From Dasypus novemcinctus (lineage: Eukaryota > Chordata > Mammalia > Cingulata > Dasypodidae): DNA of 64,000 nt. A program made the position numbers and the translations under genes. Of the stretch, positions 1-12,430 are shown piece after piece. How positions within the stretch are numbered: the stretch's first letter is position 1; the number at the start of each line of letters is the position of its first letter. Below the pieces are notes generated by a model. The model saw only the letters and a program-made list of their open reading frames with translations, was not told the origin of the DNA and ran no database searches. The DNA lies in NCBI RefSeq assembly GCF_030445035.2, contig NC_080677.1, positions 29,213,513-29,277,512 on the forward strand, in the 5' to 3' direction.

Positions 1-1495
1 ACTTACTCTGGAGATCTTGATTTCTTCATCCAGCATCATGATACTGTCTAATGTTCTTTCAACATCAGACTCCCTTTGTATTTCTTGTAAGGCAGGTATG
101 GTGGTAATGAACTCTTTCAGTTTTTGTTTGTCCAGAAATGTCTCAATTTCACCCTCACTTTTCAAAGACAACTTTGCTGGGAATATTATTTTCAGATAGC
201 AGGTGTTTTTCTTTCAGCACATTAAATATGTCCTCCCACTGCCTTCTTGCTTCTATGGTTTTTATTGACAAATCAGATACTAATCTTATCAAGGATCTTT
301 TATCTGTGACATGCCATTTTATCTCTTACTGTTTTTAAGATTCTGTCTTTGTCCTCAGTATTGGTCAGTTTGAGCATAATATGTCTTGGTATAGATCCGT
401 TTGGTTTCATCCTGCTTGGCATTCACTGAACATCTTAGATTTGCATAATCCTATCTTTCACCAAATTTGGGAAGCTTTCTTCAAAGGTTTTTTCTGGCCC
501 TTTATCTCTTCTCTTTCTGAAACTCCTATGACGCATATATTGGAATGTTTGACAGTATCCCACAGATTTCTCATTCTGTTCATTTTTATTTAGTTTTTCT
601 TTTTTTTTTTTTCTGCTCCTCAACCTGAACAATTTCAATTGCTTTGTTTTTGAGTTGCTGATTCTTTCTTTTGCCTCCTTCAATCTGTTCTTGAACTCCT
701 CTATTGAATTTTTCACTTGTTGCTGTACCTTTGAGTTCCAAAATTTCCATTTGGTTCTTCTTTATCATTTCTATTTCATTAAATCATATTTTGTTCATAT
801 ATTGTTTTTCTGATTCCCTTTAGTTCCTTTATCCATGTGTTTTCCTTCAGTTCATCAATCTTATTTTTGAGAGTTGTTCTAGGTCTTTGATTAGTAATTC
901 CAAAGACTGTGCCTCCTCTGGAATCATCATCAAATTCTTTTGTCCCTGTGACTAGGCCATTCTTTTCTGTCACCTTGTATGTTTTGCAATTTTTTTTTTT
1001 TTTTTGAGAATTGAACATTCTGAGTATTATGTATTAGTCACTCTGAAAATCTAGTTCTGTCAGACTACAAACAAGAGGAAAAAGAAACAAACAAAAAAGG
1101 GATGGGAGAAAAGAGGAAAAAAAATGAAAAGCTGCCACTTTTCAGCCCAAAACCTAGGTCAGCATCCCTGTTCAGCCCTCAGGGATCTGCCAGGACCGAA
1201 AAAAAAATGTAAAATGGAGAAGGAAATAAAAAACTAACCAACCAAAAAAAAGAAAAAAAGAAAAAGAGGTACACTGGCTCTTTATATTCCTGCAAATGCT
1301 GTTTTAAGGCTAGAAGATGCTCATTCTGAGAAAAAGAAGCTAACATCTGTGTTAGGTCCTCTCTTTCAAGAAAGAGAAAGAGGAAACCCAACCAACGAAA
1401 AAGTATCCTGGGTATATAAGTACAAAAAGGTGCTGTTGTGGATGTGAGGCCAGAAGCCAATGTAGCAGAAACAGCTGAAACCAAGACCAGAAGCT
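1..1495 (-). mobile_element. Decayed LINE-1/HAL1 ORF1 and 5' region
   Basis: Minus-strand frames near 340-716 read in pieces as a LINE ORF1 protein: a KTFEESFPNLVKDRIMQI segment, then PRHIMLKLTNTEDKDRILKT, which resemble the RRM/C-terminal region of L1 ORF1p. Many stops and frameshifts break it. The 770-1495 part is purine-rich and is probably the ORF1 N-terminus and 5' UTR. Whether it is HAL1 (ORF1-only) or an old L1M is not resolved; no ORF2 follows within the window. Confidence 0.65.
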
Positions 1496-1589
1496 ATGCC
1501 ATACTTTCAGGGATCTGCCAGACCAGAAAACACCCTAGTGGAGCAAACAATTTGTAAACCTTCCTACTCCACCGTTACTGTGCCTGTGC

Positions 1590-2005
1590 TCCCTTGCTGT
1601 TCTTTGACCACAGGTATTCTCCCACCCTGTGGCCTTCATATTTGCTGTTCCCTCCACCTAGAAAGTTCTTCCTTTAGATTTCCTCATGGCTCACTCCTTA
1701 CTTCAAGTTTTTACTCAAATGCTGCCATCCCAGTGAGGCCCTTCTTAGTTACCTTATCAAAAATTTCAGTACTGACTCTACTTCTCATCCCCTTTCCTTA
1801 TTTTTTTTTCTCCTTGGCACTTAACACTGTCTAAAACATTATACATAGTATTTATCTGTCATGTCTTCCCCACTAGAATATAAGTTCCATGAGGTGTAAG
1901 ATTTTCATCTTAAAGTTTAGTTTAAGTGCTAGGAACAGAGTAGTAAATAGTGCCAAGTGCCTAATGGGTACTCAATAAACACTTAATGAATGAATGAATG
2001 CAAAT
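1590..2005 (+). mobile_element. L2 LINE 3' end
   Basis: Matches the general L2 3' pattern: a Cys/Pro/Ser-rich segment, CCCCACTAGAATATAAGTTCCATGAGG-type wording split over 1869-1897, and a TACTCAATAAACACTTAATG end running into GAATGAATG repeats at about 1985-2000. Confidence 0.75.
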
Positions 2006-2515
2006 GGAGCAGATCTGAACTTTAAAGTCCAATACTGATTTTGAATGAGCCAAACTGGCTTAGAGAACTAACAAAAAATAAATAGGATGGAAGAATGATA
2101 CAAATCAGACAGACAGGCAAAAGCCACTGATATTCCATTTCCTGTAATAATGGACTAAGTGATGGAGACCAACTCAATAAGTTGGATTAAATATGAAAAA
2201 TAATTTCTTAAATATATTGAAAAATTAGAATCCAGAGAGGTAAGTCTAACACAAAAAGCTGCTTTTGTCCTGAGGGCATTTCCTGACCTGAAAGAAAGAG
2301 CTAGAAACTTTATTGTGTTCTTGGTCTGCTCAAGGAGTTATGAGGACAAAGATGAAAGCCAAGGTCTTTCAGAAGAGAAGACTGTGGGAAACCATCTCCC
2401 ACTTTAAATCACGATACCCCAGGACAAGGACCAACTAGAAGTAAAACAGACCTGCAAACTGGCTTTTTATCACCTGGATAATTCTGAGAAGCCTTTAAAT
2501 TGTTTTAAGGTGGTC

Positions 2516-2885
2516 TCAGACTGATAGGGCCCCCATGACTGGCAGAAGCAAACAAAATCCACTCTGTAAGAAGCCCATCACCATAGGCTTCAATATATTC
2601 CTAAATAAAACTTCAAATATAATAACTAGCACACAGAAATAATCAAACACACAAAGAAATAAGATACCAAGAGTAAAAATGAGCAGAAACAAAAGAGGAT
2701 AAAACAGACATACAAAGATTTGAGACACTGGAATATTAGACACAGTCCATTACACAAGCAAGATTACTATGTTCAAAGAAATAAAAAAAAAAGCTTAGAA
2801 ATCTCAGCAGGGAAGTAGATAGTACAAAGAAAAGAAATGAAAAAGTATTAAATAGACATTCTAGAACAAATATCATTGAACATGT
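2516..2885 (+). mobile_element. Old L1 5' UTR/ORF1-start remnant
   Basis: A-rich sequence resembling the L1M 5' region, with wording such as ACTATGTTCAAAGAAATAAA and CATTCTAGAACAAAT. Strongly diverged; the identification is by eye. Confidence 0.45.
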
Positions 2886-3598
2886 GGAGTATTTATGGTG
2901 AGCAGGGAACTGAACCTAGGGGAAGTGCCATGACATTGGTAATCTGACTGCATCTTCCAACAAAGACAGAAAAAACAGATACTCTTCACATTAGGGGTGG
3001 GTATTCATTTTTACATGTTTAACAGCTAAAATGATAACAAATTGTCAGCTAGCCAAGATATACAGATTGCTAAATCCCAAGAGAGGAGGAAAAAACCAAG
3101 TTCTCCACAAGTAAGTTTAAGGAAAGAGAAAATAATAGAACCAGTATGCAATTTTTTCCTTCTCCAAATCTACAGACGTGGACATACATCCTTTATATAG
3201 CTTTCTGACAATCTCCCGAATATAGGGCCCTTCATGATGAGGGAACCTCTATAACACTTCAAACTATTTTGATTTTAAGTCTACTGGAAGAGAACAGGAA
3301 TACTCAGTTGTCTCACAGAGGATTTGTTTGCTTCCCACCCTATCAGGGATTCTAAATGCAACTGAAGTGACACTGGAAATAACCATTATCCCTGCAACAA
3401 ACAGCTGTGTCACATCCTCTGCATTCCCCCCTCACCCACCACCCTCCCAACACTCACTGCTATCTTTAAGTCATAGGGCAGACAAGAGAAAAACAATTAG
3501 TCATCCCAGGTTTTTCCAAATTTACCCACAATCCATGTTATTCAAGAAACAATCACTGCAGAAAACAAGCCATCTTTAGAAGCCAAACAGGCACCTAC

Positions 3599-3721
3599 GG
3601 GTCTGAAAGACTTGAAGACTTTTTCCAAGACTTCATGGAGCGTCTTCTTGCCACAGGAGGAGATGTAATCCTGCGCTAGCTGCAAGAAAGGCAGGCAGTC
3701 CTCACTCTCACTCCACACGTG
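3599..3721 (-). CDS. MTURN: MTURN (maturin) coding exon 2, residues 55-95
   Basis: Read on the minus strand, this 123-base exon encodes 41 residues, HVWSESEDCLPFLQLAQDYI followed by SSCGKKTLHEVLEKVFKSFRP, the central part of maturin. The acceptor is gtag|CACGTG (intron AG at 3723-3722) and the donor is CCC|gtaggt starting at 3598, so both boundaries are canonical and phase 0, matching exon 1. Exons 1 and 2 together give 95 of about 131 residues without a stop or frameshift. The remaining acidic C-terminal tail of roughly 36 residues should lie in a third coding exon; I could not find it in 1-3598, so it is probably left of the window. The exon sits between a repeat-rich intron 2 and a 10.2-kb intron 1. 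Confidence 0.95.
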
Positions 3722-6700
3722 CTACGAGCCCACAGGAGAGGAAAGGAGAAAACAAAGACATGTAAGTCATTACACTCAGTGGGAAATACAGAAAGCTAAG
3801 TCGATTTTTAAAAAAATTACGTGCATTTGAAGACGGCCTCCATTCCACAGTAAAATCAATACATTCATTCTTGATTTGTTAGCTTTGAAGGGATAAAAAA
3901 AATGTAATAATAATCTGTAGAAAACTCCCAGACTTTTGGTCCATAATCTCACCTGTTCAATTTGCCATCAGATCTGTTCACAGGCAGTAAAATATACAGA
4001 GGGAGGCTATTCCACCACCCACGGTTTCCACTGCTCACCTTCCAGTGCAGGCTTAATGATGTCTCGAGAACATGAGGGAACAGACACCAAAAGCCTGCAG
4101 AATCCTTAATGTTGCCTTCAGCTGGGGCTGAAGGATTAAATAAGCATAGTGTGTATCCATTACCTTGGAACTCTGCATTCTTTATCCAGATCAGTCTGTG
4201 AGTAGGGGCGATGGTGAATTTACTTCAAAATGAAGTCAACTCGGGAGACCACAAGAAGTCAGTTCACCAAATCACCAGCAAAGGCTTTCTAAAAGCTCAC
4301 CTTCACTTCCAATGCTTTAAGAGGGCATCGCACCCAAGCATCACTTCACAAAGCAACACATACCAAGAGAAGACTGGTTTTAGATTTTATTTTTATTTAA
4401 GGTTAGGTAAGAATTTTCCCCCATATGAGGGTATCATTTTTAGCACATTTTAAAGACTAGAAAAGGGAGGGGCATTCAGGTACCAAGAATGACCATATAG
4501 AGGGGACCAATGACAACTCAACACTGCTGAAAAACATCGAGACCTGGGAGGTAGGAGCTATCTGGCAGATTTGAGAAAACTCAGGGACCAAGCGGCAGAG
4601 ACGACACCTATTTGGAGAAATGGTCCACGTTAAGCACATACTTGCCCCCTTCTTCTACTGATATGACTGATTAGGGCATCATGCCAGAAAATCACATGTC
4701 TGTCACTTAATAAACACATTTCATTTTCTTCCTTCTCATTGCAGGAATTCCCAGAACAAGATCTATAAACTCAAAATACTACTCAGATCCCAGAGAAGAT
4801 CACTAGGTGCTAATGTGCCCTCTTTACACCCCAATTATCTCTGTTTCTCAGATGTAAAGGTCCATTTCTGACAAATGCTGCTCTAATTCCAGAAGACTTC
4901 TGGAGTAGTTTCCTCCATGATAATAAAGATAACTTTCAGAACCTCTAACTTTAGAGAACAGTTGACATGCTATTCCCTGTTATAGACCCTTAAAGTTGAG
5001 AGCAATTGAAATGTCATTTATGCAAGTCTTTTCGTACAAAAGTATGTGTTTCTTTGTGAAGCGATGCTTGGGTGTGATGCCCTCTTATATCCATTATCTT
5101 GCTTGATTCTTATGTTGTTCAGTGGGGATTCAGCAAGAACAACAAAGTCCTTTAAGTTCTGCTCAGCATCCATTTGCATACACAAATTTTTAAAAGTTCC
5201 AGCTTATTTCAAGCACCTCAGAATGGAAAACGCTCGGCCTGCCCTCCCTAGAAGTTGTGACGGTCAGAGAAAAAGTTAAAAGTTCATCAAGTACCTGGTA
5301 CAGAGGCTGGTTTTGGCATGCTGTTTGATATACGGTAGCCACAAGTTCCCATCCTGCACCTACAGGCAGGGAGAGGGGTTCCATCCCACCTCGGGAACAA
5401 GGCTAAAGTCACGAGCCCAGCAAAGCAGATCCCAACGGGACTTCACTGAGAACAATATCCAAGGCAACTTAGGCTGGGGTTAATTCAGAAGTAGTATGAA
5501 AAACCTGTATATTGATTTTTTTAAGAGTGTATTTGAGCTTTAAATTACAAAGTAAACTGAGAAAAGTATATCACTCAAACACAAACAGAATTTCATGTTT
5601 CCACCACCTTGGTAATCAAGCAGATTACCTAGCTAAGTGTTTCTAGGTCATCTCTGATCTCATGAGGCGATTGTTCATGCTACACTTTTAACTATCCCAC
5701 TTTTGGATTTGTTGATTGATGAATATAACTTGGAGAAGGAAGATTTAACCCCTACTAAAGGGTCTTTGGTCCAGTCTGTCTTAAATTTCCTTCATTTGGC
5801 TGTCTACATCACCCTGGATTCCCCGTTTGTTGGTTTGAAAAAGGTTTTTAACTGAATCCTGTCCTATACGACACACGGAGTAACATGACGTTTAGAGTTA
5901 GACCCAGGACCACATGGCCATTTAGCCATTGTTTATTAAATGCTAATTATATACATATCTCATAACAAAAAGCATTCAATTTTATTTCATTTTATTAAAT
6001 TACTTTCTTCCAAAAATTAACCAAGGCAGCTGGTAAAGATCCACAGAATAACAGATAAGATGAACTAAAAAAAATAAGCCTGTAGTTGGGAAAGAAAATA
6101 AGTACAAAGGGAAAATAACAGAAGAGAAATAAGATAAATTCAAGAATGAGATTAGAACAAACAGCGCAAGCTCTAAAGGCCTGTCCACTTGTTACAGATG
6201 GGCCACAGATTTGGCTCCAAAACTTCCTAGCAACCAACACAAAGAAAGAAGCATGATCGTTCACATGAGGTAACATCCACAAGATAAAAACGGAGAAGCT
6301 CCTCAGGAAAATTATGAGGCAAGGAGCAAGAGGAGGATGGTTATCTCTCAGGAAAATAGAGGGGTCCATGTGAAGATGAGGGGGAACCCACCTCTAGCAG
6401 GGGAGAGCAGAACATTTGAGGGCAGGGCTGATGCTCCTAGAAACAGGCTTTGAACTCCTCTCATACAAACACAAAGGGGCAATTAAAGACCCAAAGTCCT
6501 TTGGCACAGGGTATAGTCTCAATAATTTCACCTTGAAAACTATTTTGGAAAATACTTTAAGTATGTATAACCAAACATCCCCTGTAGTCATGAAAATCTG
6601 TAATAGGCATCAGAGAACTTGTAGCTTTGAACAATGTTAACTTCCTGGCAAATATAAACTAGGTACAGAATATATTCACTTTCCAATAGGGTATTTAGAA

Positions 6701-6774
6701 CAAAGGCAGATTGCAGACCTTCCCTGTTATTACAGAGGAAATCCAAGGAAAAGATTCATGGAGGAGAGGAAAGC

Positions 6775-6965
6775 AGTAGTTCTCAAGCTTTAGTGGGCAT
6801 CAGAACCATCTGAGGGCTTGCTAAAACACAAGATTCTGGGTCTTTTCTCCAGAGTTTCTGATTCACTGAGTCTGGGTGGGCCTTAGAATGTGCATTTCGA
6901 ACAAATGATGGGATTACGCTGATGCTAGTTTCTGAGACCACATCTGGAAAACCACTAGCATAGCC
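6775..6965. mobile_element. MER5A-type hAT element
   Basis: A 190-base element starting AGTAGTTCTCAAGCTTTAG and ending CTGGAAAACCACTAG, with central GAGTTTCTGATTCACTGAGT, matching the short nonautonomous MER5A layout with imperfect terminal inverted repeats. Confidence 0.7.
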
Positions 6966-7200
6966 CAACTCTGGCTAACTCCATATTGGGGCGGGGAAGG
7001 GAAGAGAAGGACAGGGAGTGCTACATTAAAAATCTTTCCAAAGGAAACTGAGCAATGCCACTACGGGTAGAACCAGCCAGGAATCTCAGGACAGAATGAG
7101 TCGCAGTGAAGGGCCCTTCTGTGTACCTAGCCTGAGCAGCCAACCCTTTCCAACAGATGCCTGCCTGGTGGGAGTAGAAAATGGCTAGTCATAACTTTGA

Positions 7201-7568
7201 TTTTTTTTTTAAAGATTTATTTTTTATTTCTCTCCTCTTCCCCCCTACCCCCGTTGTCTGCTCTCTGTGTCCATTCTCTGTGTGTTCTTCTGTATCCCCT
7301 CGCATTCTTGTCAGCGGCACCAAGAATCTGTGTTTATTTTTGCAGCTCTCCGTGTGGGAGGTGCCACTCCTGGACAGGCTTGCAGGGTGCACTCCTTGTG
7401 CGTGGGGCTCCCCTACACAGGGGACACCCCTGTGTGGCATGGCACTCCTTGCATGCATCAGCACTGCGCATGGGCCAGTTCACCATACAGGCCAGGAGGC
7501 CCTGGGTTTGAACCCTGAACCTCCTACATGGTAGGTGGACGCTCTATCAGTTGAGCCAAATCCGCTTC
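7201..7568 (-). mobile_element. DAS-SINE (tRNA-derived armadillo SINE)
   Basis: On the plus strand it starts with the poly(T)/AAAGATTTATTTTT tail complement and ends TCAGTTGAGCCAAATCCGCTT, the inverted tRNA-like head. The inverted B-box wording GGGTTTGAACCC is present at about 7503-7514. Body segments (CTCTGTGTCCATTC, GGGGACACCCCTGTGTGGCA) are shared with all other DAS copies here. Open frames through it are not genes. Confidence 0.9.
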
Positions 7569-7789
7569 CTTAACTAGCCCTTAATTTGGGGTTCTGTATG
7601 CTCATCCGTACGGGGGGTACCATTTGAGTTTGTGTTGTGTGGCTTAATCCAATACTGATTTCTGGTCACTGAACTGACAAGGTGATAAAAGTCAAAAGCC
7701 ATTTGATGCCACCCCAAAGACGTGTGCACAGGGTAAGAAGAGAGTGGTTGGTACACCTACAGCTGGTCTGCTCTTTGTGCCAAGTACTG

Positions 7790-8045
7790 ACCCATTTTAC
7801 CAGTGAGGAAACTGAGACTCAGAGAGGTTAAGAAAAACTTGCTTGTGGTCACATAGGGAGCAAGGGGCAGAGCCAGGGGTCAACCCAGGTGTGCATGCAT
7901 TCAGCCACACTGTGTGCAACCTGGGCCTCAGCTTACTTATTTGGAAGTTAGCGAAAGTAACAACACTCAGAATGGTTATAAGGATTATAGGAGATAAACT
8001 GTAGAACACATCTCAATTAGCAGGTACCCAGTAAGTGCTTATTCC
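7790..8045. mobile_element. MIR
   Basis: Typical MIR core: GTGAGGAAACTGAGACTCAG, then AGAGGTTAAG and a GGTCACATAGG-type segment, ending in a TACCCAGTAAGTGCTTATT-type tail. Confidence 0.75.
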
Positions 8046-8139
8046 CATCCAGTTGAATTAATTTTGACATATCTTTACCCTCAAGATTACCATTAAAGGA
8101 ATATATATTTCCCTGAAATTATCTCTTCATATGAATAAT

Positions 8140-8320
8140 GCACTGCCATTATGAAATGCTCAATGGTTTACCAAGCATGTTCACATATACTTTTCCTTAT
8201 TTACTCCTCACAACAATAATAAAATGGAGGTATACCTACCTCCATTTAACAGATGAGGGAACTGAGGTTAGAGTTTAACTTAGATAAGAAAGTGCTTTCT
8301 CTCTACTATACCACCCTATA
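8140..8320. mobile_element. MIR
   Basis: MIR-like wording: CATATACTTTTCCTTATTTA, CTCACAACAATAATAAAATG, ACAGATGAGGGAACTGAGG. Confidence 0.65.
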
Positions 8321-9264
8321 AATACCATTCAATCTCATTTAGACAAGGTATATTTTCTTTTTCCAAAATGAAAAAGGCTATTATTTGGCTACATAGTTAA
8401 GAATAGAGGCATGCCTAGACCACAAATGGAGAGAAAATATATATATTTATACACATACATGAAAAATTGAAACACAAAATCCTTCTTTAAATAAAATATT
8501 TTTCTTTGTAATATAACAATTGCTATTTTTGTTTTTGCATTGAAGAGGGATTAACCTATATGGCATTTCAGATATGAACATGTTTTTGAAAGGTTGGCAG
8601 AAATGGTAGGACACCAAGGCACCTAAGTCCCTCCCCACCCCACCCCCCTCCATCAGCACCCAGGCCCACTGAACAGGAGGGCAGTGCCTTTGTTTAGGGA
8701 GCACGTTTCTCCTGGGCTGGGACAAGGAAGGAAAGCAGCTGGTGCCACCATGCCTAAGTGCCACCATGCATGTGCACACACACACGTGTCCCACCTGTCC
8801 CGGTGATATGTTTGTGGCTGCCAACACCCTATTCTTCAAGCCCTCAGCACCTCCAAGAAGGGCTTAGCAGAAGACTGGAGCACACCAGCCTAGCTGTGAG
8901 CTCACAAGTCACTCCCGCCAGGCCCACTGAGTGTCCCTCGGCAGTAGTGCCTCCCTGTCCCACCTGTGGAGCCAGGCAGGGGAGCCAGACTCCTGAACTC
9001 CCACCACAGACAGGGCACTTAAGAGTATCATTTTAACCTGGGACCCAACCATGGGCTGTACAGAGAGAGAGGCCTAAGGGGCGGCAGCAGTTTATGGCCT
9101 GGGAAGCGAGAAGGTGAAAGAGAGCTCAAGGGACTCAGGAGCTGCCAAAGTAGAGGAAAAATTAAAAGAAGTCCTTGTTTGGGGGTCTTCTGTGCTACTC
9201 CTGCCTGGGGGCATTCTGCAGGTGCAGAGGACAGGTCTCTGGGATTGAAAACCAGAGACCTGGG

Positions 9265-9420
9265 CTTGAGGGCTGGCTCTGACTCTTCTTGGTGGTTCAG
9301 TCTGGATGAACCACTGAAATTCATGGAGTCTATTTCCCCACCTATAAAATGGGAATAATAATACCCACCTCAGAGAACTGTTGTGAGGCTCAGGAAGGAG
9401 CTCCTCCTGAACCCACAGAG
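9265..9420. mobile_element. MIR
   Basis: Contains CACCTATAAAATGGGAATAA and CTCAGAGAACTGTTGTGAGG, the typical MIR splice-like core. Confidence 0.65.
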
Positions 9421-9439
9421 GGGATCACCTGTTGTCACT

Positions 9440-9680
9440 TGTGTGATGTTATGTACTCAGCAGGGGCTATGATTCAAGTTGCTCTACCACTTAACTGTGG
9501 GAAAGTTAGTAAAACTTCACTGTGCCCCGCATTCTTCTTCTGTAAAATGGGGAGAATTACAGAGCATACCTGGTAAGATTACTGCTAAGGTGAAATGAGT
9601 TTGTATATGCAAAGTGCTCAGAACAGTGTCTAAAACATAGCGAGTTGCACGTAAGTGGTCATTATCATTACTATATTACC
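9440..9680. mobile_element. MIR
   Basis: Second MIR next to the previous one: TTCTTCTGTAAAATGGGGAG, then AAAGTGCTCAGAACAGTGTC and a cattatcattactat end. Confidence 0.7.
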
Positions 9681-9734
9681 CTTTGCAGTTGTTATTCTTG
9701 ACATTTAACATGTCTTTTATATTACACTATGATT

Positions 9735-10470
9735 CATTCATTCTTTCTTACAAGCATGTATTGAGCACTTGTCATATTCTGACACTGTTCCAGGTGGAGA
9801 TACGTGATGAATAAAACAGACAAGATCCCTATTCTCACAGAGCTTACAGTCTAGATGGGGAGGCAGAAAACAAAAGGATATCAAGTATAATGAGCGCTAC
9901 AATAAGGATACAGAGGGAATGTGTGAACGGGAACCCAGGCCTGTATGACCATGTGAAGATCTGTGGGAAGAGTGTTTCAGGCAGAGGGAATAGCCAGTGC
10001 AAAGGCCCTGAGACAGGACTGAGCTTGGCATGTCAGGACCAGAAAAACTGCTGTGACAGGAACATAGTAAGTCAGGGGGAGGAAGAGCTCAAGGTGAGGT
10101 TAGACAAGTGGCATTTGACTGAGCATGAGGGTCTTGAGACCCAGGCAAGAACTTAAATTGTAAGAGTGTTGGGAAGTCAGCTTAGGCAAGGTAAGGAATG
10201 GTGGTGACATCACCTGGATTATATTTTAATAGACCCAGAGTGACTGCCAATGTGGAGACTGGCTTGGGTGGTGGGGATGGGATTATGAACAAGGAGACAA
10301 GTTAAGAGATAAAATGAAAAATGACAGTGGTTTAGATTAGTGTGACAGCATGGAGGCAGAGAAAAATAGATGGACACTGGATATATTTTGGTGGTAAAAC
10401 TGGCTGAAGTTTGATGAACTGGATGCAGTACACAGTGGAGTCAAGGACAGCCCATAGATTTTTACTTGAG
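9735..10470. mobile_element. Ancient mammalian dispersed repeat, class not resolved
   Basis: Begins TATTGAGCACTTGTCATATT, GACACTGTTCCAGGTG, and continues with GGAAGAGTGTTTCAGGCAGA, GGGAATAGCCAGTGCAAAGG and TGGATATATTTTGGTGGTAA, wording seen in a long, ancient, dispersed mammalian repeat. I cannot place the family name securely (LINE- or LTR-type). Confidence 0.55.
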
Positions 10471-10524
10471 CAACTAGGTACACATGTGCCAGCTAGGATG
10501 GATGCTGGTCACAATTAGAAAGAT

Positions 10525-10745
10525 AACCATAAGCTGCACTAACATTTATTGAAGCACTTAGTGTGTGCTAGGCATTGTTCTTAGGGAGGTTTTAATATTA
10601 TTCCCATTTTCTGATGCTGAAGCCATGACACAAAGAAGTTAAGTAACTTCTCTAAGGCACCAAGTTAGAAGTGGAAAGCTGGGGTGCAACCTGGGATGTA
10701 GTCTGGCCCTGAAACCTGTGCTCCTAACCACTATGCTACACTTCT
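10525..10745. mobile_element. MIR
   Basis: ACATTTATTGAAGCACTTAG, GTGTGCTAGGCATTGTTCTT, then an AAGTTAAGTAACTT segment and a CTCCTAACCACTATGCTACA end: near full-length MIR. Confidence 0.8.
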
Positions 10746-11247
10746 TCTTAGATTGGTAAAATGGTCCCTGGAGCATGAGGGCAGAGATCTTATTTGTACT
10801 CTAGATACAAGGCTAAACATGGTAAAAACAAAAAACAAAAACCAGTAAACTAAGAAATGCTGTGTAAATATTAATTTCTATTGTTAACAAATCCTTCCAC
10901 AAATAAGGATTCTACTTATCTCAAATTTCTTTTAATACTCAACAGATTTTCCTGGAAAAAAAAAAAAGAGGAAAAAACAGAGGTTGGATACTTTGTGCCT
11001 AGGTGTCTTAACTAGAGCAAACAGCTTGCCTTGAGACAGGTTCAAGGAGAAGGAAGGGCTAAGAAAATGCCTACAGTTAGCACCTTGTCCTTTACGGCCT
11101 CCAGAAACTTTGAAAAAGTTTCCAGTCTACCCAAGGAATTATTTTCCCCCATTTTCTATCTTCTTTACATTTCAACATTGCCAGCAAATGAATACTTTCA
11201 AACATTTTATCCACACAGGTGGGAAGATATTTAAAATATAATCTGGG

Positions 11248-11684
11248 AAGTGGACTTGGCCCAATGGATAGCGTGTCCGCCTACCACATGGGAGGGCCAC
11301 GGTTGAAAAGACGGGCCTCCTTGACCTGTGTGGAGCTGGCCCATGCGCAGTGCTGATGCGTGCAAGGAGTGCCCTGCCACGCAGGGGTGTCCCCCACATA
11401 GGGGAGCCCACCTGCGAGGAGTGTGCCCCATAAGGAGAAACGCCCAGCACAAAAGAAAAGTGCAGCCTGCCCAAGAATGGCACCGCACACACGGAGAGGT
11501 GACACAAGATGACGCAACAAAAACAAACACAGATTCCCAGTGCTGCTGATAAGGATAGAAGCAGTCACAGAAGAACACACAGTGAACGGACAGAGAGAGC
11601 AAACAAATGGAGGGAGGGAGACAACTAGGAGGGGAGGGGAAGGGGAGAGAAATTAAAAAATTAATTAAAAAAAATTAATAAAAT
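11248..11684 (+). mobile_element. DAS-SINE with target-site duplication
   Basis: tRNA-like head (GGGAAGTGGACTTGGCCCAATGG wording starts at the TSD edge), DAS body and an A/T-rich tail. Flanked by 15-base duplications, 11233-11247 and 11685-11699 (AAAATATAATCTGGG against AAAATATTATCTGGG, one mismatch), showing LINE-driven insertion. The B box is degraded (GGTTGAAAAGAC). Confidence 0.92.
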
Positions 11685-12059
11685 AAAATATTATCTGGGT
11701 GGCATCAAAAGAGTCCAGATATAATGTTTATGAGTGGTCATGTGATATAGTTATTCAAGGCAAGAGAACAAGTCATCTTTTCCTCTGTCTACTTCTACTC
11801 CATAGAGTTGTTTCTTTAGGTATGTCCCTTGCAGTCCCAGCAGTAAAGTGTGCAGAACTCTCCCCCCATAAAATGAAGAACCATGGGGGATTCTTGCCCT
11901 ATTTCACAAAGGAAGGGGGAGCAAAGGACACTGGCAGATTAAGGAAGCCCAGATCTCTAATCAAAAGGAACTCTAATCAAAGCCTTAGTTTCTGCAGTCA
12001 GTTGGCCCTTAGTGCTGACACTTTTGCAATGGCTTGAATTCCTTCTTAAGGATCCCCAC

Positions 12060-12430
12060 TCATCCTAAAAATGATGACACTTACACAGTATCTACAGTCT
12101 AAAGCCTGCTTACATATGCAGCATTTTACTTGCTATTCACAAGTACCTTCGTTATGGAGGCATTGTGACTAATCCCACTTCACAGCTAAGAAAACAAAGG
12201 CTCTTAAAAAAAGAGATACATAAGCACTAAACTCCTGGGAACCCAGATCTCTAAACCTAAATTTCATTTGTGGGACCCTTTCTGTGGGGCAGGGACCATT
12301 TGGGCATTATCTACCTGATCACCTGAGTAGTGATGTTATTACACCCATTTTTTGGATGCGGAAACCGAGTTCAAGGGAAGGCATCTGCTCCAAGCCAGAA
12401 CTCAAGACTGGCTGTCATCCAAATGCATCC
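12060..12430. mobile_element. Two adjacent MIR-like fragments
   Basis: 12060-12210 holds CTTACACAGTATCTACAGTC and CACTTCACAGCTAAGAAAAC; 12300-12430 holds CCCATTTTTTGGATGCGGAA and ACCGAGTTCAAGGGAAGGC. Both resemble the MIR core. Confidence 0.5.

Larger units (their letters stand above)
1..3598 (-). other. MTURN: MTURN intron 2 (5' part, continues past the left edge)
   Basis: Sequence following the exon 2 donor at 3598 on the minus strand. It contains a decayed LINE ORF1 segment, an L2 3' end and an L1-like A-rich piece. I see no match to the expected last MTURN coding exon (acidic DADDD/EEYSADVEEEE-type tail), so the intron probably continues beyond base 1. The stretch 2.9-3.58 kb shows nothing recognisable. 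Confidence 0.75.

Noticed and set aside
435..716. 93-residue minus-strand open frame as a host gene
   Set aside because: Reads as LINE ORF1-like sequence, with stops immediately downstream; a decayed retrotransposon.
7197..7534. Open frames of about 100 residues with LCVHSLCVLL and CMHQHCAWASS-type peptides, repeated at 11.2, 18, 19.7, 23.4, 33.1, 34.4, 36.6 and 55.7 kb
   Set aside because: The same peptides recur because all are translations of DAS-SINE bodies; not a gene family.
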